Part shown: positions 36,301 to 44,757 of the stretch, one piece after another | How positions within the stretch are numbered: position 1 is the stretch's first letter | Layout: every line of letters starts with the position of its first letter | Assembly: GCA_014610835.1 (NCBI GenBank) | Contig: QQXM01000003.1 | Coordinates: forward strand, 1-64,000 | Source of the DNA: Erysipelotrichaceae bacterium 7770_A6 | Lineage (GTDB): Bacteria; Bacillota_I; Bacilli_A; Erysipelotrichales; Erysipelotrichaceae | DNA length: 64,000 nucleotides | Direction: 5' to 3' | Program-made: the position numbers and the translations under genes | The notes under the pieces: model-generated | The model's database searches: none | What the model was told of the DNA's origin: nothing | What the model saw: the letters and a program-made list of their open reading frames with translations, nothing else

Positions 36301-37194
36301 TTATTCACCTTTCAGGAATGTCTCTAAATCATCCCAGATTGTGATTTCTTGTTCCATATCAATCCAATGCACTGGCATCTGGTTTTTAAACCATGTGTAT
36401 TGTCTTTTCGCAAAGTTTCTTGAATGTTTCTGAATACAGTGCATCACTTCTTCACTTGTACAAGTTCCTTCAAAATAATCTTTCCATTCTTTGTAGCCAA
36501 TGCCTTCCATGCATGTATCCTCAAAACAAACACCTGTATCTAATAAATGTTTGATTTCTTGTTCCAGGCCTTTGGAAAACATATTTTCTACTCTCTTGTT
36601 TATTCTTGCATACAAATGCTCTCTTTCCATCGTGCAGCCTATGATATATGCATCATATAACAATTCATGCTTCTGTTCTTTTTCAATATCACTTTGCTTC
36701 TTGCCAGTATTTTTTTGAATTGTTAAAGAACGCATAACTCTTCTACGATTATTTGGATGAATCTTTGCTGCCTGCATTGGATCTGTTTCTTTCAACATTT
36801 CATACAGTTGTTCATTTGTATATGCATCTAAGGCAGGATCATATGCATCTTCTTTTTCATTTTCAAACGTATAGTCATACAGACAAGCCTTTAAATACAA
36901 ACCTGTGCCACCACAAATGATCATTGGTTTTTCACTAGAATCCATAAGTTCTCTCGCCATAGACTGAAACATTGAAACACTATAAGATTCTTTTGGAGAT
37001 AAGATATCAATCAAATGATGTTTGATTCCTTGTGTTTCTTCCTCTGTCACTTTTCCACTGCCAATATCTAATCCACGATATACCTGAATGGAATCACCAG
37101 AAATAATTTCTAGACCATATCTTTTGGCAATTTCAATTGCGAAATCACTTTTTCCTACCGCAGTAGGTCCCGCAACAACAATTACTTTTTTCAT
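36301..37194 (-). CDS. miaA: tRNA dimethylallyltransferase
   Basis: MiaA adds a dimethylallyl group to adenosine 37 of tRNAs that read UNN codons. The 297-aa protein shows the P-loop VAGPTAVGKSDFAIEIA, then ISGDSIQVYRGLDIGSGKV and the ICGGTGLYLKACLY motif, all standard for MiaA. It ends with the zinc-less C-terminal arm (RNFAKRQYTWFKNQ). It overlaps mutL by 4 bases, the common mutL-miaA order. Confidence 0.95.
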   Translation of the reverse strand: MKKVIVVAGPTAVGKSDFAIEIAKRYGLEIISGDSIQVYRGLDIGSGKVTEEETQGIKHHLIDILSPKESYSVSMFQSMARELMDSSEKPMIICGGTGLYLKACLYDYTFENEKEDAYDPALDAYTNEQLYEMLKETDPMQAAKIHPNNRRRVMRSLTIQKNTGKKQSDIEKEQKHELLYDAYIIGCTMEREHLYARINKRVENMFSKGLEQEIKHLLDTGVCFEDTCMEGIGYKEWKDYFEGTCTSEEVMHCIQKHSRNFAKRQYTWFKNQMPVHWIDMEQEITIWDDLETFLKGE

Positions 37195-38975
37195 CGGAAC
37201 TCCTTTATTAGATCATTTACATCCATGAAAAATAAGACTGGTTTATGATCTACAGACATCATTGGTTCTTTACATTGTGATAACTTTTGAATCAATTCTT
37301 TCATTTCATCAATGGATAAATTACTTTTCTTTTTTATATGGGAACAGGCAATCTTCGCAATTTCCTGCTTTTTCATTTTTGCAAAATGCAAAGAATCATC
37401 ACTCTTAAATGCATCTATCAGATCCACTAAGAACTGTTCATCTATATCTTTCATCCAGACTGGCAGACTGCGAACAATCAACGTATCATTACCAAATGGT
37501 TCAAACACAAGATGATATTCTTTACATACTTCATTGATTTCATCACATCTCTGTACAATATCATCACTTGTGTGTACCGTCAACGGAACAAGTAAATCCT
37601 GCATCAACGCTTCTTGATCCATTTGATTTAAAATTTCTTCAAACAACACTTTACGATATGCTCGCGTTTGATCGACAACAGCCAGTGCATGGTCTGTTTC
37701 ACATAAAATATAAGCACGATGCAATTGACCAATTACACGCAGTTCAGGTAAAGGAACACTTTCTTCACCTTTTTCTTCAACAGGTTCCACTTTTGCCATT
37801 AAACTTCTAAGCAATGCTTCATCTTCTTCTTTTTCCTGCCGGATAGATTGTTCCACAGACACATCTTCATGTACTTCTTCTACAGTTTCTTTTTTTGGAA
37901 GTTCTATTTCTGGTCTCATTTCTTCTTCATCAAAAGATAATGGCTGGTAGTATTCAATCTTTGCTTCTTTGACTTCTCTTACAGGAATGATATCTTCAAC
38001 ATTCAATGCCTGGTGTACCTGATCTTTGATCAACGTTTCTAGTTGTATTTCCTTGGAAATACGTACTTCCCACTTAGATGGATGTACGTTTACATCTAAT
38101 AGATGTGGATCCATTTCAATGGATAAAACACACAAAGGATATCTTCCACTTGGAATCAGCCCTTCATATCCATCCTGAATTGCCTTATAGATACGATATG
38201 TTCTAACCATTCTTCCATTCAGAAATACATGCATCATCTTATTAGAAGCACGTGTAATTTCCGGTTTGATCAAATACCCAGTCACATGATAATCAAAGTC
38301 TTCAAAATCAACTTCAATTGCATTTTCACTCGCACTTCTGCCATATACATTAAACACAACTTCTAATAGATTTCCCTGTCCACTTGTTCTAAAAACATCT
38401 CTGCCATCATTAATAAAATGAAATGCAATTTCTGGATGAGATAAAGCAAAACGGTTAATAACATCTTGAATCAAACTAGATTCATAAGAAGCAGAACGCA
38501 TATGTTTTAAACGAGCTGGTGTATGATAAAACAAGCCTTCCACTGTAATTTCTGTTCCTTGATTACAAGGATATGGAGATGCTCTCTTCTTTTCTCCATA
38601 TGCAATCACAACACGTGTATTATCTTTTCCATCACTCGTAACTAAAGTAACTTGTGAAACAGAAGCAATACTTGGTAATGCTTCTCCTCTAAAACCTAAT
38701 GTATGTATCGAAAACAAATCATTCTCACCTTGGATCTTACTCGTTGCATGACGCTTAAATGCCATTTCTGCATCTTCACTGCTCATACCACATCCATTAT
38801 CACTGATCGTAATTTTAGAGATACCGCCTTCTTCAATAGAAATCGTAATTTGTGTACTGCCCGCATCAATAGCGTTTTCCACAAGTTCCTTTACGACACC
38901 CATTGGTCTTTCAACAACTTCTCCTGCTGCGATTAAATTCGCTGTTTGTGTATCTAACTGATGTATTCTTCCCAT
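37191..38975 (-). CDS. mutL: DNA mismatch repair protein MutL
   Basis: The 594-aa protein has the GHKL ATPase core of MutL (IAAGEVVERPMGVVKELVEN, SDNGCGMSSEDAEMA, LGFRGEALPSIASVS) and a dimerisation domain. In Gram-positives the C-terminus normally carries the endonuclease motif DQHA(x)2E(x)4E and CPHGRP; here the equivalents read VDQTRAYRKVLFEE and CKEPMMSVDHKP. The nuclease centre thus looks lost. There is no mutS nearby and no ribosome site before the ATG at 38975. It starts from a shared palindromic promoter with yigZ. Confidence 0.93.
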   Translation of the reverse strand: MGRIHQLDTQTANLIAAGEVVERPMGVVKELVENAIDAGSTQITISIEEGGISKITISDNGCGMSSEDAEMAFKRHATSKIQGENDLFSIHTLGFRGEALPSIASVSQVTLVTSDGKDNTRVVIAYGEKKRASPYPCNQGTEITVEGLFYHTPARLKHMRSASYESSLIQDVINRFALSHPEIAFHFINDGRDVFRTSGQGNLLEVVFNVYGRSASENAIEVDFEDFDYHVTGYLIKPEITRASNKMMHVFLNGRMVRTYRIYKAIQDGYEGLIPSGRYPLCVLSIEMDPHLLDVNVHPSKWEVRISKEIQLETLIKDQVHQALNVEDIIPVREVKEAKIEYYQPLSFDEEEMRPEIELPKKETVEEVHEDVSVEQSIRQEKEEDEALLRSLMAKVEPVEEKGEESVPLPELRVIGQLHRAYILCETDHALAVVDQTRAYRKVLFEEILNQMDQEALMQDLLVPLTVHTSDDIVQRCDEINEVCKEYHLVFEPFGNDTLIVRSLPVWMKDIDEQFLVDLIDAFKSDDSLHFAKMKKQEIAKIACSHIKKKSNLSIDEMKELIQKLSQCKEPMMSVDHKPVLFFMDVNDLIKEFR

Positions 38976-38979
38976 AACA

Positions 38980-38995
38980 AATATTGTACAATATT
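38980..38995. promoter_or_regulatory. palindromic bidirectional promoter for mutL and yigZ
   Basis: AATATTGTACAATATT is a perfect 16-base palindrome. It supplies a TACAAT -10 box on each strand (plus 38987-38992, minus 38983-38988). Each lies only 6-7 bases from its start codon, which implies leaderless transcripts in both directions. No good -35 boxes were found. Confidence 0.6.
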
Positions 38996-38998
38996 TCT

Positions 38999-39604
38999 AT
39001 GCATTTAAAACAAGAATACAGATACGAACAAATTATCAAAAAATCTCAATTCATCACTTGTCTTAAACCAATTCATTCCGAAGATGAAGCAAGAAACTAT
39101 ATCGAAGAAATCAGAAAAGAATTCAATGATGCCAATCATGTATGTACGGCATATGTATGTGGTGAAAACAACATGATTCAGCGATCCAGTGATAACAAAG
39201 AACCAGCTGGTACTGCAGGCGTTCCAATGTTAGAAGCAATCCTTAAAAGTGATATTCAGGATGTATGTGCCTGTGTTGTTAGATACTTTGGAGGTATTAA
39301 ATTAGGTGCTGGCGGTTTGATCCGTGCCTATTCTTCTTCTGTTTCTACTGCACTGCAGCAGGCAGATAAAGTTGTGGATGTCATATTTCATCAATATTCC
39401 ATTACTTATCCATATGAATTATCTGGAACAATGGAAAACTGGCTGCATAGAAATACAAATGTTGTAGATTATATGTATGATGAACAGGTTACATGTTTAT
39501 TTGAAACAGAAAGCAAAGAAATTGAAACAGAAATTCAAAATTTAACTTCTGGAAAATGCACTGCAGAATACATCAAAGATGTAAAAAGAGAAAAAGACAT
39601 TTAA
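38999..39604 (+). CDS. yigZ: YigZ/IMPACT family protein
   Basis: The 201-aa protein has the IMPACT N-terminal domain: IKKSQFITCLKPIHSEDEAR, HVCTAYVCGENN, then SDNKEPAGTAGVPMLEAILK and VRYFGGIKLGAGGLIRAYSS. The latter are the family signature. A ferredoxin-like C-terminal domain follows. The family is linked to translation and stress responses, with an unsettled biochemical role. The ATG at 38999 lacks a ribosome site but lies 6 bases from a -10 box. Confidence 0.92.
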   Translation: MHLKQEYRYEQIIKKSQFITCLKPIHSEDEARNYIEEIRKEFNDANHVCTAYVCGENNMIQRSSDNKEPAGTAGVPMLEAILKSDIQDVCACVVRYFGGIKLGAGGLIRAYSSSVSTALQQADKVVDVIFHQYSITYPYELSGTMENWLHRNTNVVDYMYDEQVTCLFETESKEIETEIQNLTSGKCTAEYIKDVKREKDI

Positions 39605-39640
39605 AAACACCTTCTCAGTAAAATACCAGGAAGGTGTTTT
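39604..39640. terminator. bidirectional terminator between yigZ and pepF
   Basis: AAAACACCTTC and GAAGGTGTTTT pair over a 15-base loop. Confidence 0.8.
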
Positions 39641-39651
39641 CTTAAACATCA

Positions 39652-41457
39652 TTAGAATCCTAATTCATCCGCAATCTTTTCAGCTTCTTCAATGACTCTT
39701 TCAAACTTATCTAAAGCAATATTAATTGGTTCAGGTGTTGTTAGATCAACACCCGCATGCTTTAATTCATCCAATGGATATTGACTAGAACCCATAGACA
39801 AGAATTCAAGATAGTTCTTTAATGCATTTTCTTCCTTATGCAAGATCTTTTCAGAAATAGCACATGCAGAAGAATATCCAGTTGCATATACATAAACATA
39901 GAACATGTTATAGAAATGAGGAATTCTACTCCATTCATACTTCACCGCATCATCAACAACCATATCTTCACCAAAATATAATTTGATTAAATTCAGATAT
40001 AGATCATTCAATGACTGCGTTGTTAAAGCTTCTCCTCTTTCACACATCGCATGTGCTTCCTTTTCAAATTCCGCAAACATTGTCTGACGATAAACTGTAC
40101 CCTTGAATCCCTCTAGATATTGATTCAATAACGCAAGTCTTCTCTTAGGATCTGTTTCTTTTTCAAGCAGCTGATCAATTAACAGATTTTCATTCACTGT
40201 AGAAGCAACTTCCGCTACAAACATTGTATATTCACTATACTGGAATGGCTGTGTATGATTTGTCAGCCATGTATGCTGAGAATGTCCCATTTCATGTGCC
40301 AGTGTAGAGACAGAATCTAATGTACCTGTATAGTTCATCTTGATGACAGGGTTAGAATCATATGTTCCTGCTGAGAATGCTCCTGTTTCTTTGCCCTTGT
40401 TTGGATAAACATCAATCCATTTCTGATCAAATGCTTCCTGTACTCTTTCAACATATTCTTTCCCTAAAGGTGCTACAGCATCAAGAACCATACGCTGTGC
40501 TTCTTCATAGGAATATGTATCTGTAATGCCGCTTGTTAATGGTGCATATAAATCATAGTAATGTACTTCATCAAGTTTCAAGAGTCTCTTTCTCAAACGC
40601 ACATAGCGATACATGAGATCCATTCTTGCATGTACTGTTTCAATCAAGTTGTCATATACCGTCTCAGGAATATTATCACTTGCCATTCTCATCTGACGAG
40701 ATGAATCATAATGTCTGAGTCTAGCTTCTGTTGTACATGTCTTAACATTACCAGCATAGACTGCTGTTAATGTATTGTTATTATGTGCAAAGCTTTCATA
40801 GAAAGAATCAAATGCATTCTTTCTTAATACACGATCCTGTGATGTTTGAAGAAGAATATAGTTCGCAGCTGTTACTTCGTGTGCTTTTCCTTCACTATCC
40901 AAAGCATCCTTAAATAACATATCTGCATATAACAATGCACCCATAGCTTCTTCTGGCGTATTCAATGCTTCCGCAAAAGAAGCCATGATAGCTTCTTCTT
41001 TATTAGATAATGTATGTGCTTTTGCACGAACAAGATTTTCCAGATAAATCTTATAGTCTTTTAAACAATCATCCTGAATGATTGTATTTAATGTTTCTTC
41101 ATCATTGCTTAAAATTTCAGGTTCAGCATAGGAACAGATCGTCTGCATCTTAACAACTTCACTATATGCCTTTGCATACATTCCCTGTGCCTTTGTATCT
41201 CTTGTATCTTCAACTTTTCTTAAAGAAGCATAAGAGAAAATATCTGTCACTTTCAACATCACACCATATTCCGCATCCAGGAATGTCTTGATTGCGGAAG
41301 CATTTGTTAATGTACCTTCATACTTAGCAAGATCTTCTACACTTGCTTTTACTGCTTCTAATGCATCTTCGAATTCATCATCACTGTGAAATAGCGTACT
41401 GAGATCCCACATGTACGCAGGATCCATTTCATTTCTTTCCTTTAAAACTTCACTCAT
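39652..41457 (-). CDS. pepF: oligoendopeptidase F (M3 family)
   Basis: The 601-aa metallopeptidase has the HExxH zinc motif in LAHEMGHSQHTW with the third ligand glutamate in EVASTVNENLL. The all-helical M3 fold and length match PepF. The enzyme cuts short peptides in the cytoplasm. The helix-rich N-terminal part reads MDPAYMWDLSTLFHSDDE. The GH25 lysozyme gene ends 4 bases upstream of it. Confidence 0.93.
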   Translation of the reverse strand: MSEVLKERNEMDPAYMWDLSTLFHSDDEFEDALEAVKASVEDLAKYEGTLTNASAIKTFLDAEYGVMLKVTDIFSYASLRKVEDTRDTKAQGMYAKAYSEVVKMQTICSYAEPEILSNDEETLNTIIQDDCLKDYKIYLENLVRAKAHTLSNKEEAIMASFAEALNTPEEAMGALLYADMLFKDALDSEGKAHEVTAANYILLQTSQDRVLRKNAFDSFYESFAHNNNTLTAVYAGNVKTCTTEARLRHYDSSRQMRMASDNIPETVYDNLIETVHARMDLMYRYVRLRKRLLKLDEVHYYDLYAPLTSGITDTYSYEEAQRMVLDAVAPLGKEYVERVQEAFDQKWIDVYPNKGKETGAFSAGTYDSNPVIKMNYTGTLDSVSTLAHEMGHSQHTWLTNHTQPFQYSEYTMFVAEVASTVNENLLIDQLLEKETDPKRRLALLNQYLEGFKGTVYRQTMFAEFEKEAHAMCERGEALTTQSLNDLYLNLIKLYFGEDMVVDDAVKYEWSRIPHFYNMFYVYVYATGYSSACAISEKILHKEENALKNYLEFLSMGSSQYPLDELKHAGVDLTTPEPINIALDKFERVIEEAEKIADELGF

Positions 41458-41461
41458 TTCC

Positions 41462-42307
41462 TTATCCTTTCTTCACAAACATAATATCCATGTCTGTGTG
41501 AGTTCCTTCAATACCATCTACTGTACCACAATCTGTGTATTGCCATATTGAAAATGCATATGGATAGTCAGGATATTCCGTATCATAATGTGCTACCCAT
41601 GTTTCAAATTCCTGCATATATTCCAACAAGAAATACTGTTCCAGTAGACGAGCACTATTATAAATCATTGTCTGATATCCCGCATTCTGAATCACATGTA
41701 AAAAAGTCACCGCATTCTGCGTCCATGTTTCTTGACTCAATTGATCCACTCTGCCATTGCCCTCACCAGCTTTTTCAATATCAAAACATACCGGAAGATC
41801 AATCGCATAGTCTTTGATTTCACGCAATGTAAATTCAGCTTCTTCTCTTGCTTCCTCTACCGTAGCAGCCTGTGAAAAGAAATACACACCTACCTTTAAA
41901 CCATTCTTCTTTGCCTGTTGAATATTGTAGTCAAAGTAAGAATCTTTATGAATTTTTCCTGTTTCATAGCCACGATAACCAACACGAATATATGCAAATT
42001 CTATTCCAGAATTCTTTACTTTTTCCCAGTCGATCCACTCTTGATGAGAAGAGACATCAATGCCCTGCATAGATGTATATTGATCATCTTCATAAGACAT
42101 ACGATCTCCATCTTTTACAAGTTTTGACCAGTCATATGTGTTTCGAATCAATGCACTTTCCACAGGTGTTTCTTCTTGTTCACGAACTCTTTGAAGATCC
42201 TTCAAACAGGAAGAGATTCCAAAAATCACTAAAGACACCAGCAAAATAACAATTAGAACATTTTTCTTGTTAACTTTTCTTTTTCTCTTTCTTCTCTTTT
42301 TTGCCAT
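41462..42307 (-). CDS. membrane-anchored GH25 lysozyme-like hydrolase
   Basis: The 281-aa protein begins with a very basic run (KKRRKRKRKVNKK) and one membrane helix (about 16-34). A GH25 muramidase domain follows: MQGIDVSSHQEWIDWEKVK, AYIRVGYRGYETGKI and the catalytic acid pair in LPVCFDIEKAG. The end reads FSIWQYTDCGTVDGI. It would be a type II membrane protein cutting peptidoglycan outside the cell. Genes for pepF and this enzyme are 4 bases apart. Confidence 0.92.
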   Translation of the reverse strand: MAKKRRKRKRKVNKKNVLIVILLVSLVIFGISSCLKDLQRVREQEETPVESALIRNTYDWSKLVKDGDRMSYEDDQYTSMQGIDVSSHQEWIDWEKVKNSGIEFAYIRVGYRGYETGKIHKDSYFDYNIQQAKKNGLKVGVYFFSQAATVEEAREEAEFTLREIKDYAIDLPVCFDIEKAGEGNGRVDQLSQETWTQNAVTFLHVIQNAGYQTMIYNSARLLEQYFLLEYMQEFETWVAHYDTEYPDYPYAFSIWQYTDCGTVDGIEGTHTDMDIMFVKKG

Positions 42308-42351
42308 ATGTAAAATTATACTCTACAAACAGGCAATGAATTATTAAGTGA

Positions 42352-43572
42352 TCATGAAGATATGCAATCCCACAATAACATGCGTATTTCTACACATTCA
42401 AATATTTCTTCACACATTACTTCACCATGATATTTCTCAACGATTTGCTTGATTGTTGCCCATCCATATCCATGACTCTCAGCGGATGAAACAATGAATT
42501 CTCCATCTTTTAATACATTGTGATCAATAGAGTTTCTCTCAATGATTTTCAGACAATTGCCTACTTCACTGATTTCAAGAACGATATTCTTCTTGCTTCC
42601 AACGTGCTGCATTGCATTATCCAGCAAATTTGATATTAATAGATATAAGTCACTATCTTCCATCTTGACTGTATGAGACAGTGTCATAACAAACGAAAAC
42701 GTGATTCCTTTTTCTTTACATTGTTGTTTTGTATGATTCAACAATACATCTAGCACAGTATTTCCTGTTTCTACTGGAATCAGGTCTTGATTGATTTCAT
42801 TAAGATATTTTTCTTTCATTGCCTCATCATCTAATGCATTCACATAGTGTTTTAAATCATGTTTGATTTTCAATAATTCCTTCTTTGTATTTAACAACTG
42901 GTTCGCAGAAATACTATTCTGTTTATACAACTCCGCAAGAATTTCCTGTTCCTTTAATTTTTCTTCTTCCTGAATTAAATGTATGGACCAGTAAATCAAT
43001 ACAACAGAGAAAATCATGAAACAATACAGACAAATACCTAAATAAGATTTCGTCATTTCATCTGTACACAATGCGATTTCAAAACAATCTAATACAATGA
43101 TCAGAAAAATCAGAAGTAAAGAATATACAGAATAACTCACAGATGGCAGATGCAGCTGTTTCCGATTCCATTTCTTGTAAGCAAAAAGCAAGATTCCCTG
43201 CATACATAAAGATACGATCCAGGCAATATGCAAATTATTATTGTGTAATAGCTTATAATCCAGATTGTTATATATAATCATACTCACAACGTATATTGCG
43301 GCTGCATTACATACCGCAATACCACTTTCTAATACACAGCACGAAAAGAGATCTTCCGCATGAAACTTTCTTTTATCAATGATAAAAAATACAATTTCCA
43401 TCACTAAAAGAAGCATTGTGGAATAAATTGGACTAGTAAATACGTTTCTTCCATCCATCCAGAACAACAGAACAGAAAAACCACCAATCATACATATCTT
43501 CCCAGCTTTACTCATCAAATGGTTCAAAAACAAGACTCTAACTACAATCTGTAAAAATAATAATACTTTCAT
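42352..43572 (-). CDS. GHKL-type sensor histidine kinase (AgrC-like)
   Basis: The 407-aa protein has about six N-terminal membrane helices, a coiled helix, and a histidine box in LLKIKHDLKHYVNALDDEA. The GHKL ATPase domain has ISNLLDNAMQHVGSK and the lid SHGYGWATIKQIVEKYHGE. This layout is that of peptide-sensing AgrC/ComD-like kinases. GGAG precedes the ATG at 43572, 2 bases after the regulator gene's stop. The signal is unknown. Confidence 0.88.
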   Translation of the reverse strand: MKVLLFLQIVVRVLFLNHLMSKAGKICMIGGFSVLLFWMDGRNVFTSPIYSTMLLLVMEIVFFIIDKRKFHAEDLFSCCVLESGIAVCNAAAIYVVSMIIYNNLDYKLLHNNNLHIAWIVSLCMQGILLFAYKKWNRKQLHLPSVSYSVYSLLLIFLIIVLDCFEIALCTDEMTKSYLGICLYCFMIFSVVLIYWSIHLIQEEEKLKEQEILAELYKQNSISANQLLNTKKELLKIKHDLKHYVNALDDEAMKEKYLNEINQDLIPVETGNTVLDVLLNHTKQQCKEKGITFSFVMTLSHTVKMEDSDLYLLISNLLDNAMQHVGSKKNIVLEISEVGNCLKIIERNSIDHNVLKDGEFIVSSAESHGYGWATIKQIVEKYHGEVMCEEIFECVEIRMLLWDCISS

Positions 43573-43574
43573 AG

Positions 43575-44285
43575 TCATCTCCGTAAGCAATATGTTATAT
43601 ATGCTCTTCTTATTTTTTCTAGGTTATTTTTAGGGATTTTCAAAGAAACACCATTTTTCATTTTGAATGTTCCATTGGACAACATATCAACGTTATATAA
43701 ATTCACAATATACCTTTTGGAAATTCGAATAAAATCTGGCTGTTGAAATATCTTTTCAAATTGTTTTAATGTTTTTCTTTCGCGAAAACCTGTTTTGTTT
43801 TTTTGAGTGATGATATTTGCATCATTATCACAAACTTCAATATACATAACATCCTGATAATCAATTGACTGCACTTCACCATTATATGCATACACATATT
43901 TTCTAGTTGCTTTCATTGACTGAAGAAAACGATATAACATCATAGGAACATCATGTTTTAAATTTGCTTTACGAATAAAGCCATCAATTCCAAACTGCAG
44001 AATTAAATCATCATGATTTGAAGACAGATATATCTTTGCATTAGGTTTAACTTTACGAATTTCATTAGAAATACAGACACCATTTCGATATGGCATATCA
44101 ATATCAATCACATACAGATCAAAAAACACTGGATTCTCAACTTCAAACATTTCATTCATAAATTGTTTATCTGTTACGCATTGCACATAAAATGTAATGC
44201 CATCCATATAAATATGTTCAATTTCATTTTTGATCAAAATAGAATCCTGTACATCGTCATCAATGATTATCACTCTATATTCCAT
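43575..44285 (-). CDS. LytTR-family response regulator
   Basis: The 236-aa protein has a receiver domain with the phospho-acceptor Asp61 in YVIDIDMPYRNG. The C-terminal LytTR DNA-binding domain (about 130-236) has SIDYQDVMYIEVCDNDANII, FIRISKRYIVNLYNVD and IPKNNLEKIRRAY. It forms a pair with the GHKL kinase, as in AgrA/ComE systems. A probable target is the divergent small membrane protein gene at 44485. The 44286-44440 region contains a CACGTTTAG sequence resembling a LytTR half-site. Confidence 0.9.
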   Translation of the reverse strand: MEYRVIIIDDDVQDSILIKNEIEHIYMDGITFYVQCVTDKQFMNEMFEVENPVFFDLYVIDIDMPYRNGVCISNEIRKVKPNAKIYLSSNHDDLILQFGIDGFIRKANLKHDVPMMLYRFLQSMKATRKYVYAYNGEVQSIDYQDVMYIEVCDNDANIITQKNKTGFRERKTLKQFEKIFQQPDFIRISKRYIVNLYNVDMLSNGTFKMKNGVSLKIPKNNLEKIRRAYITYCLRR

Positions 44286-44484
44286 ACTTTTTCCCCACTA
44301 AAATTTTAATATGGCTTTGCTTTCACTACGTCTCAAAATAGTCACGTTTAGCTCAATATTTCACATCTTCCAAAATAATTGCTTATACTATAATTAATAA
44401 AAGAAAACATCATTTCTTATTCCATTTTACACACAAAACAAAAGGAGGAAAGCAACAGATTACAATCTAGTTGTACATGAAACT

Positions 44485-44709
44485 ATGAACAAAAAAACGA
44501 GTGGAAAGCTATATATTACAATTTCAATCGTCTTATTACTTACTGGATGGCTGATTGTAAAAAAGATTGGATATCCCTTAATTGCTTTTGCATTAATTCA
44601 AGGTGGTTATGAAGATATCCTGTATCTCAGTGAAGTCCTTTCGATAGATTTTATTGCACTACTCATTGGGATCCACGGTATTCTGCTTCTACACAGTAAA
44701 GATGAATAA
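44485..44709 (+). CDS. 74-aa two-helix membrane protein
   Basis: The protein is basic at the start (MNKKTSGKLY) with two membrane helices (about 11-26 and 48-68). It is divergent from the LytTR/GHKL pair and may be its target. The best ribosome site, AAAGGAGG at 44441-44448, is 36 bases before the ATG, and no alternative start exists in the open frame between, which is unusual. I recognise no family. Confidence 0.6.
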   Translation: MNKKTSGKLYITISIVLLLTGWLIVKKIGYPLIAFALIQGGYEDILYLSEVLSIDFIALLIGIHGILLLHSKDE

Positions 44710-44713
44710 CAAA

Positions 44714-44757
44714 ACAGAAGAACTTGCATGTAACTGCTTGTTCTTCTGTTTTTATTT
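44714..44757. terminator. bidirectional intrinsic terminator
   Basis: ACAGAAGAAC (44714-44723) and GTTCTTCTGT (44740-44749) form a 10-base stem, followed by a T-rich run, between the small membrane protein and telA. Confidence 0.85.

Noticed and set aside
44286-44484. AgrD-like peptide gene near the GHKL/LytTR pair
   Set aside because: I looked for a short frame with an amphipathic helix, a cysteine and an acidic tail and found none; the only nearby product is the 74-aa membrane protein.
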